Of a stretch of 64,000 bases of DNA, positions 58,619 to 64,000 are shown piece after piece (within the stretch, counting starts at the first letter, position 1; each line of letters opens with the position of its first letter). The notes below the pieces were generated by a model. That model had not been told where the DNA came from. It saw only the letters and a list, made by a program, of their open reading frames with translations, and did no database searches. The position numbers and the translations under genes were made by a program. Source of the stretch: SZUA-430 sp964483585 (GTDB lineage: Bacteria > Pseudomonadota > Alphaproteobacteria > Micropepsales > Micropepsaceae); assembly GCA_964483585.1 (NCBI GenBank), contig CAZABH010000015.1, positions 6,259-70,258 of the forward strand, read 5' to 3'.

Positions 58619-58864
58619 TCAGGCCCGCGCAGGCGCGCCGAGGTCCTCGTCAGCCTCGCTGAAAATGTCCTCGATGTGCGTGCCGAAGAGGCGCGCCATC
58701 TTGAAGGCGAGTGGCAGCGAGGGATCGTATTTCTCGACCTCGATGGCATTGATCGTCTGGCGTGAAACGCCAAGGGCCTCGGCGAGTTCCGCCTGGCTCC
58801 AGTTGCGTTCGGCGCGCAGGACGCGGAGGCGGTTCTTCACGTCGATGCCCCGGCCGCGCGCCAC
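58619..58864 (-). CDS. XRE-family helix-turn-helix regulator
   Basis: 81-residue Cro/C1-type protein: VKNRLRVLRAERNWSQAELAEALGVSRQTINAIEVEKYDPSLPLAFKMARLFGTHIEDIF. This compact form, almost only the DNA-binding domain, is usually encoded with a small membrane protein, as here. Start may be GTG 58864 (3 nt after the membrane protein stop) or GTG 58840; neither has a clear ribosome binding site, so coupling to the upstream gene is likely. Confidence 0.9.
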   Translation of the reverse strand: MARGRGIDVKNRLRVLRAERNWSQAELAEALGVSRQTINAIEVEKYDPSLPLAFKMARLFGTHIEDIFSEADEDLGAPARA

Positions 58865-58867
58865 GGT

Positions 58868-59635
58868 TCAGTACTGGCGTTCATGGCGCGCATCCCATCC
58901 AAGATAATCTGCCGGGTGCCACTTCTCGGTGCGCAGGAAAAAGACGAATGACGACAGGATCGTGAAGAAGACCTGGCTTGCGATGTAGACAAGCCAGGGC
59001 GCGGCGATGCCTGGAAGGTCAAACTGCCTTTCGCAGAGGGTCCAGACCGTGAGAAGCGAGATCATCGCAACGCCCGTCAGGGCTGCAGCTTCGCTCAGGA
59101 TCCCACGCTCCATCTCGTCCATTCGACGCACGGCCTTCATGAGCATGACGACGCCCACCATGCAGAGGACTGACAGTGGCGCGCCCAGGCTGTTGTCGGC
59201 CTCGTAGAAACCCGGCAGATAGGGCGACATCAAGGCCCAGAGAATGACGCCAAGGATTATCACAACGCCCGCCATCAGGCGTGCGATCGTGCGTGCGCGG
59301 GCGAAGCGTGCGTGACGCTCCGGATCGCGGCCTGGTCTGAACGTCATGACGATGATCGAGCTTCCTGCGAGCACCATGGACAGCAGCTGCAAGAAGACCC
59401 AGCTTTGAATTACCTGGTACAGGTGGGACCAAGACCACGTGTCACTGAGCAGGACATGGAGGCAACCAACCAGGATAACGAAGAGTGCACCCGAGAGAAC
59501 GCCTCCACTGACAAGGCTCGTGCACGTGCTGGCAGCCAAGAGGATGACCGGCGACATGCGGGGCCAGGGGCCTGCGGACCATCCCCGCGGGATGACGCGC
59601 ACCGGCTGAGGCTTTGGATCGTGGTCGGGCTTCAT
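58868..59635 (-). CDS. Polytopic membrane protein of unknown function, partner of the XRE regulator
   Basis: 255 residues with about six or seven hydrophobic helices (for example SPVILLAASTCTSLVSG, LLSMVLAGSSIIVMTF, LMAGVVIILGVILWALM, LTGVAMISLLTVWTL). Between helices lies KAVRRMDEMERGILSEAAAL, a segment seen in several small membrane proteins paired with XRE regulators. No catalytic motif. ATG 59635 is chosen; an upstream frame extension is unlikely. Co-transcribed with the XRE gene (3-nt gap). Confidence 0.65.
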   Translation of the reverse strand: MKPDHDPKPQPVRVIPRGWSAGPWPRMSPVILLAASTCTSLVSGGVLSGALFVILVGCLHVLLSDTWSWSHLYQVIQSWVFLQLLSMVLAGSSIIVMTFRPGRDPERHARFARARTIARLMAGVVIILGVILWALMSPYLPGFYEADNSLGAPLSVLCMVGVVMLMKAVRRMDEMERGILSEAAALTGVAMISLLTVWTLCERQFDLPGIAAPWLVYIASQVFFTILSSFVFFLRTEKWHPADYLGWDARHERQY

Positions 59636-59669
59636 GTTGCGTTGTCCTGTTTGCATGGCCGTGGCCACG

Positions 59670-59843
59670 TCACTTTTCGGTACCCTGCATGGGCGGAACG
59701 GATTGAAGGGCCCTGTCGGCGAGGTCCGATGGCCGCGGCGCCTTCAGGTCGGCAAAGACGATGGCACCCGAGAGGCCAACAAGGGCAATGGCGGCAATCA
59801 CTGCCAGGCCCGAGAGCGCGACGTATTGCAGCCAGCGGCGCAT
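59670..59843 (-). CDS. Small single-pass membrane protein
   Basis: 57 residues: MRRW, then one strong hydrophobic helix (LSGLAVIAAIALVGLSGAIVF), then a short polar tail ending PMQGTEK. Start ATG 59843; an in-frame ATG at 59903 would add 20 residues. It ends 34 nt before the polytopic membrane gene, so the three minus-strand genes may form one operon beginning at or beyond the gap. Confidence 0.5.
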   Translation of the reverse strand: MRRWLQYVALSGLAVIAAIALVGLSGAIVFADLKAPRPSDLADRALQSVPPMQGTEK

Positions 59844-59936
59844 CGGCCGGCCTCGGTTGAGAACATGCGTTGCTGTTCGGCTATGCCTTTTGTCGACGTT
59901 CATTGGCGTCCCAACCCACCCAAGTTGACAAGGGAC

Positions 59937-60036
59937 NNNNNNNNNNNNNNNNNNNNNNNNNNNNNNNNNNNNNNNNNNNNNNNNNNNNNNNNNNNNNNNN
60001 NNNNNNNNNNNNNNNNNNNNNNNNNNNNNNNNNNNN
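59937..60036. other. Assembly gap (100 N) upstream of the carboxylesterase gene
   Basis: Unknown true length. It removes the region between the start of the small membrane protein gene and the carboxylesterase gene, including both promoters and possibly a gene. Confidence 0.95.
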
Positions 60037-60113
60037 TTGGGCTGGCCGTGCAGGGTGCAAAGGTGCCCGCGCACGATTAAGGTCCGCGACGCCTTCCCCA
60101 AACGGAGCTTCCC

Positions 60114-61631
60114 ATGAATTCGACCGAGGCCATTCCCGTGATCGTCGAGACCGCGTGCGGCAAGCTTGAGGGGTTGCGCAAGGGTGCGACGAGCGTTTTC
60201 AAGGGCATCCCCTTTGCCACCGCGCGGCGCTTCCGGGCACCGGAACCCTGCTCTGCGTGGAGCGGCGTGCGTCCCGCACGGACTTTTGGAGACATGGCGC
60301 CGCAGAACCCGACGCCCCTGCAGGGTTTGATCGGGCAGAACGGTGGCGGGCAGTCCGAGGATTGCCTGTCTCTCAATGTCTGGACGCCGGGCTGCGACGG
60401 CGCGAAGCGACCGGTGATGGTCTGGATCCATGGCGGTGCGTTCACGACGGGTGCCGGCAGTCTTGGGCTCTATGGCGGGCAGGCGCTCAGCGAAGCGGGT
60501 GACTGTGTGATCGTGACGATCAACTACAGGCTTGGCGCGCTGGGCTTCCTGCGGCTTGCCGAACTGACCGGCGGGCGCATCCCGTCAAGTGGTGCCGAGG
60601 GCCTGATGGACCAGATCGCAGCCCTGTCGTGGGTGCGCGACAACATCGCGGCCTTCGGTGGCGATCCATCGAATGTCACCATCTTCGGTGAGAGCGCGGG
60701 CGGCATGTCCGTCGTTGCGCTGATGGCCAGCCCGAAGGCCCGCGGCCTCTTCCACAAGGCGATCTGCCAGAGCGGTGGCGGGCACTTCATGAATACGCCC
60801 GCCCATGGTGACAGGATTGCCGAGGTCTTCATCGGCCATGCCGGCATTGATGCGCTGGCGCTCGAGACTGCGCCGGTTGAGGTGCTGTTGAAAGCGCAGG
60901 CGGCCGTGATCGCCGAGATCGATGGGCAGGGCGACCCGCACAAGCTGGGTACCATGCCCTTCCAGCCCATCATCGACGGCACGGTCGTGCCAGTGCGCCC
61001 GATCGAGGCGATCCGCCAGGGTTCGGCGGCAGGCATCGCGCTGATCGCCGGTGCGACCGAGGAGGAATGGAAGCTCTGGACGGCACTTGATCCCAAGATC
61101 CAGGCGATGGACGAGGCACGGCTTGCGCGCTGGGCCGAGCGCATGTTCGGCGAACACGGGACGCAGTTGATTGCCTCGACGCCAGCGCCCTCGACCTATG
61201 AGCGCTATGTCGCGATGCAGACACTGCGCGCCTTCCGCGAACCGACGGCACGGCTGCTGGATGCGCAATCGCGGTTTGCGCCCGTGTTCCATTATCGCTT
61301 CGACTGGCGCTCGCCGGCGGCAGGCGGCGCCTTCGGTTCGTGCCATGCGATCGAACTGGGCTTCGTCTTCGGTTCGCACAAGCTGAAGGGGCCCGACAAT
61401 TTCTTTGGCACGGGCGAGACTGCTGATGCCATCAACCGCGCGATGATGACGGCCTGGTCGTCCTTTGCGCGCTCGGGTCAGCCCGACGGAGGCGACACGC
61501 CATGGCCCGCCCGCGCCCGCAGCGGGGACAGGCTCATGGTCTTTGGCGGTGCGAACAGAATGGCTACCATGGAGCCATGCGACCGGAACCCCGCGTGGGC
61601 GGCGCTGCCAGACACGCGCGTGGGTGCGTGA
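60114..61631 (+). CDS. Type B carboxylesterase/lipase
   Basis: 505-residue alpha/beta hydrolase of the cholinesterase-like family: FKGIPFATARRFRAP, SEDCLSLNVWTPG, VWIHGGAFTTGAG (oxyanion hole), GGDPSNVTIFGESAGG (nucleophile Ser in GESAG), and a catalytic His region near GSCHAIELGFVFGS. No signal peptide, so it acts in the cytoplasm on esters of unknown type. Confidence 0.93.
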   Translation: MNSTEAIPVIVETACGKLEGLRKGATSVFKGIPFATARRFRAPEPCSAWSGVRPARTFGDMAPQNPTPLQGLIGQNGGGQSEDCLSLNVWTPGCDGAKRPVMVWIHGGAFTTGAGSLGLYGGQALSEAGDCVIVTINYRLGALGFLRLAELTGGRIPSSGAEGLMDQIAALSWVRDNIAAFGGDPSNVTIFGESAGGMSVVALMASPKARGLFHKAICQSGGGHFMNTPAHGDRIAEVFIGHAGIDALALETAPVEVLLKAQAAVIAEIDGQGDPHKLGTMPFQPIIDGTVVPVRPIEAIRQGSAAGIALIAGATEEEWKLWTALDPKIQAMDEARLARWAERMFGEHGTQLIASTPAPSTYERYVAMQTLRAFREPTARLLDAQSRFAPVFHYRFDWRSPAAGGAFGSCHAIELGFVFGSHKLKGPDNFFGTGETADAINRAMMTAWSSFARSGQPDGGDTPWPARARSGDRLMVFGGANRMATMEPCDRNPAWAALPDTRVGA

Positions 61632-61641
61632 GCCCAGGGGC

Positions 61642-62673
61642 CTAGGCGTTTTCGAGCATCACCTTGCACTGCGTCACCGGCTTCCTCAGCGCCTCGAAGG
61701 CCTCGGGCAAGGCGTCGAGTCTCACCACGTCGGTGATCATGTGGTCAACGTCGATCCGATCCTTGGCGATCATGTCGATCACGTAGTCGAAGTCCGCGGG
61801 CCGGTAGCCAAGAACAAACTGCAGGCAGAGCTCCTTCACGACACCGATGAGAGGCAGGATCATGTCCATCTGCTGGCACACGCCTGCAATGATGATCTTG
61901 CAGTTGCGTGGAGCCATCATCATGACCTCGTTGATGAGGCCGGGTGCGCCAACACACTCGAAGATGAACTCAGGCGCCTGGCCTGCAATCGCCTCGACCT
62001 GCGGGATCAGGGGCTTCGCTGGATCAACGGCGTCGGTCGCACCGAAGCGTGCAGCCATCTTTGCGCGCAAGGGTGCACGATCGCTGACGATGACGTGACG
62101 TGCGCCGAGGAACTTTGCCCAGAGCATGACCGCGAGACCCACGGGGCCCGCGCCGATCACAAGCACCGTCGCGCCGCGCGGCATCTGCGCCTTGTCGACT
62201 GCGTGCAGCCCGACGGCGAGCGGCTCGACCATCGCACCCTCGCGGAAGCTGACCACGTCCGGCAGGCGGTGGGCGCCGCTCGCACCGATGCGGACATATT
62301 CTGCATAAGCACCGTGGCTCTGGCCGAGGCCCACGGGCACACCCTTCTCGCAAACGCTGAAGGCGTCGCCACCGCTGCGGCAGGCCTTGCATTCGCCGCA
62401 ACGAATATAGGGAAAGCCCGCGACGCGGTCGCCTTCCTTCCATACCCCCCTGACGGCTGATCCGACTTCAACGACCTCGCCTGCGAATTCGTGCCCCATG
62501 ACGGAACCAGCGGGCAGAGGCTGTATCGAGGTGGCCTCGGTCATATGCAGGTCGGAACCGCAGATGCCGCAATTGCAGACCTTGAGGATGAGATCCGAGG
62601 GACCGCACTTCGGAGAATCCACGTGCTCGATCACGAGCGGTTGACCTACTTCCCTGAATACGGCTGCGCGCAT
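61642..62673 (-). CDS. Zinc-binding alcohol dehydrogenase-family protein
   Basis: 343-residue MDR dehydrogenase. CGICGSDLHM and GHEFAGEVVEVG provide the catalytic zinc site. CGECKACRSGGDAFSVC provides structural-zinc cysteines with an unusually wide last interval (x7). VLVIGAGPVGLAVMLWAKFLGA is the NAD(P) loop. ATG 62673 gives the normal N-terminus MRAAVFREVG. Substrate unknown. Divergent from the luciferase-like monooxygenase. Confidence 0.9.
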   Translation of the reverse strand: MRAAVFREVGQPLVIEHVDSPKCGPSDLILKVCNCGICGSDLHMTEATSIQPLPAGSVMGHEFAGEVVEVGSAVRGVWKEGDRVAGFPYIRCGECKACRSGGDAFSVCEKGVPVGLGQSHGAYAEYVRIGASGAHRLPDVVSFREGAMVEPLAVGLHAVDKAQMPRGATVLVIGAGPVGLAVMLWAKFLGARHVIVSDRAPLRAKMAARFGATDAVDPAKPLIPQVEAIAGQAPEFIFECVGAPGLINEVMMMAPRNCKIIIAGVCQQMDMILPLIGVVKELCLQFVLGYRPADFDYVIDMIAKDRIDVDHMITDVVRLDALPEAFEALRKPVTQCKVMLENA

Positions 62674-62691
62674 GGTTTCCACTTCGGTTGT

Positions 62692-62734
62692 CAATAAGCC
62701 TGCGGACTGACAATATGTCAGGCATTCGTTATTG
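62692..62734. promoter_or_regulatory. Nested operator-like dyad between divergent dehydrogenase and monooxygenase genes
   Basis: CTGACA-ATA-TGTCAG (62707-62721) is flanked almost symmetrically by CAATAA (62692-62697) and TTATTG (62729-62734). A dimeric repressor such as a TetR-type protein could bind here and control both genes; no regulator gene is adjacent. Confidence 0.45.
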
Positions 62735-62760
62735 CCAATCGCACAAAGGAAAACACCGCC

Positions 62761-63936
62761 ATGGCCATCAAGCTGCGCAACGGCATCTTCCTAGCGCCCT
62801 TCCATCCGCTGGACGAAGATCCGACGCTGTGCATCCATCGGGACCTCGAGCTGGTCGAGCATCTCGATCGCCTGGGCTATGAAGAGGCCTGGATCGGCGA
62901 GCATCACTCGGCGGGATACGAGATCATCGCCTCACCCGAGCTGTTCATTGCAGCGGCGGCCGAGCGTACGAAGCGCATCCGGCTGGGAACGGGCGTTGTC
63001 TCGCTGCCCTATCACAATCCGCTGACTGTCGCGAACCGCATGATCCAGCTCGACCACCAGACGCGCGGGCGCGTGATGTTCGGCGTCGGCCCAGGACTTC
63101 TGCCCTCCGATGCGTTCCAGCTTGGCATCGATCCGTCGACGCAGCGTGATCGGATGGTCGAGGCGGTCGAGGTGATCCTGAAGCTCTTCAAGGGTGAGCG
63201 TGTGACGCTGAAGACAGACTGGTTCAACCTGTCGAATGCGATCTGCCAGCTCAGGCCCTATACGTGGCCACATCCGGAGATCTGCGTGGCCTCGAGTGTC
63301 ACGCCGTCGGGCGGCAAGCTTGCGGGGCGGCACGGCTTCGGCATGCTTTGCGTGGCCGCGACACAGACGGGTGGCTATGACGCGCTGGGCATCAACTGGA
63401 AGATCGCCAACGAAGTAGCGGCCGAGCATGGGCGCAAGATGGACGCAGAGAAGCTGCGCCTTGTCGGTCCGGTCCATATCGCCGAGACGAAAGAACAGGC
63501 GATGCAGAACGTGCGTTATGGCTATTACAAGTGGGCGGACTATTTCCAGAAGATCAGTCCGGCCAGCGCCACGCAGGCCAAGGGAACCGATCCGCTCGAG
63601 CAGGGGATCAAGGACGGCGTCATCGTGGTCGGCACGCCGGACGATGCCATCGCCCAAATCCGACGCCTGCAGGCCAAGCAGGGTGAGTTCGGGGCCTTCC
63701 TGCAGCTCGCTCACAACTGGGCGAATTTCGAGAACACGAAGAAGTCCTACGAACTGTGGCAGCGCCATGTGCAACCGGTGATCAACAACGTGAACGTCAA
63801 CCGGGTAGACAGCTTCAACGACGCGACGGTGAATGCCGAGCGGTACATTGGCGCGGCGATGGGCGCGGCGATGGCGACGATCCAGAAGCATGCCCTGGAG
63901 CAGGCCGCGAAGAGCCAGAAGCCTGCGGCGGAGTAA
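62761..63936 (+). CDS. Bacterial luciferase-like (LLM class) flavin-dependent monooxygenase
   Basis: 391-residue TIM-barrel flavoprotein. FLAPFHPLDEDPTLCIHRDLELVEHLDRLGYEEAWIGEHHS at the N-terminus, RIRLGTGVVSLPYHNPL, GRVMFGVGPGLLPSDAFQLGID and GTPDDAIAQIRRL near the C-terminus are typical of the group containing limonene monooxygenase. Needs reduced flavin from a separate reductase, not seen here. AAAGGA precedes ATG 62761. Divergent from a dehydrogenase, consistent with oxidation of a terpenoid or similar compound (inference). Confidence 0.9.
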   Translation: MAIKLRNGIFLAPFHPLDEDPTLCIHRDLELVEHLDRLGYEEAWIGEHHSAGYEIIASPELFIAAAAERTKRIRLGTGVVSLPYHNPLTVANRMIQLDHQTRGRVMFGVGPGLLPSDAFQLGIDPSTQRDRMVEAVEVILKLFKGERVTLKTDWFNLSNAICQLRPYTWPHPEICVASSVTPSGGKLAGRHGFGMLCVAATQTGGYDALGINWKIANEVAAEHGRKMDAEKLRLVGPVHIAETKEQAMQNVRYGYYKWADYFQKISPASATQAKGTDPLEQGIKDGVIVVGTPDDAIAQIRRLQAKQGEFGAFLQLAHNWANFENTKKSYELWQRHVQPVINNVNVNRVDSFNDATVNAERYIGAAMGAAMATIQKHALEQAAKSQKPAAE

Positions 63937-63976
63937 AGGCGCCGCAACTCCCTCCCCCACGCGTGCCGCGCGGGTA

Positions 63977-63997
63977 CTCCCTCACTTCGTGAGGGAG
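63977..63997. terminator. Perfect hairpin near the window end
   Basis: CTCCCTCAC-TTC-GTGAGGGAG: a 9-bp stem with a 3-nt loop, 40 nt after the monooxygenase stop. No T run is visible, so it may be a terminator, an mRNA 3' stabiliser or another palindromic repeat type. Confidence 0.5.
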
Positions 63998-64000
63998 AGA

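Overview
The window looks like one scaffold of a draft or metagenome-derived genome of a GC-rich alphaproteobacterium. The evidence is the conserved block SUV3-like helicase / S4 RNA-binding protein / seven-iron ferredoxin FdxA / CarD (24.6-29.5 kb), the pair rpmB / DUF3108 protein (15.3-17.7 kb), and consistently GC-rich third codon positions. I cannot fix the order or genus from sequence alone. Four runs of exactly 100 N (24249-24348, 38498-38597, 57738-57837, 59937-60036) are scaffold gaps of unknown true length.

Layout. 0-12.5 kb: end of a probable NUDIX protein, moaA-nadK, glpK, a class II aldolase, an orphan molybdenum hydroxylase large subunit, a [2Fe-2S] ferredoxin with its reductase, chorismate mutase, a phosphonate monoester hydrolase-type sulfatase, an MBL hydrolase, an orphan Hpt protein and NnrU. 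12.5-24.2 kb: a large membrane-anchored coiled-coil protein, rpmB, meaB, a DUF3108 protein, a polytopic patatin, rmuC and methylmalonyl-CoA mutase. 24.5-30.7 kb: the helicase-S4-fdxA-carD block, tRNA-Arg(CCT) and an ATP-grasp ligase. 30.7-33.7 kb: a vitamin B12 ABC transporter with a clear cobalamin riboswitch lying inside the gene set. 33.7-40.5 kb: acyl-CoA enzymes, a GH36 alpha-galactosidase and two tandem alpha/beta hydrolases. 40.6-46.7 kb: a glycerolipid block (GlpD, a DagK-type lipid kinase, an alkylglycerone-phosphate-synthase-like flavoprotein, a fatty acid desaturase and a divergent MerR-type regulator). 46.8-64 kb: a catabolic stretch rich in CoA ligases, esterases, oxidoreductases and glutathione transferases, plus a cold-shock gene and an XRE/membrane-protein pair.

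The overall picture is a heterotroph that degrades lipids, acyl-CoAs and perhaps aromatics. It has a B12-dependent propionate route (mutase plus MeaB chaperone) supplied by a riboswitch-controlled B12 importer. I see no CRISPR array, prophage, complete insertion sequence or recognisable defence island.

The most unusual non-coding signal is a repeat family with the core TTTCGGTGACAGTGCACTT. It forms perfect 27-33 bp inverted repeats in exactly three places, each between convergent genes. One copy is broken by an assembly gap. The next most interesting items are the ether-lipid-like gene block with its MerR operator dyads, a CarD with a histone-H1-like tail, a riboswitch placed between btuF and btuCD, and a hairpin-rich leader upstream of methylmalonyl-CoA mutase that is cut by a gap.
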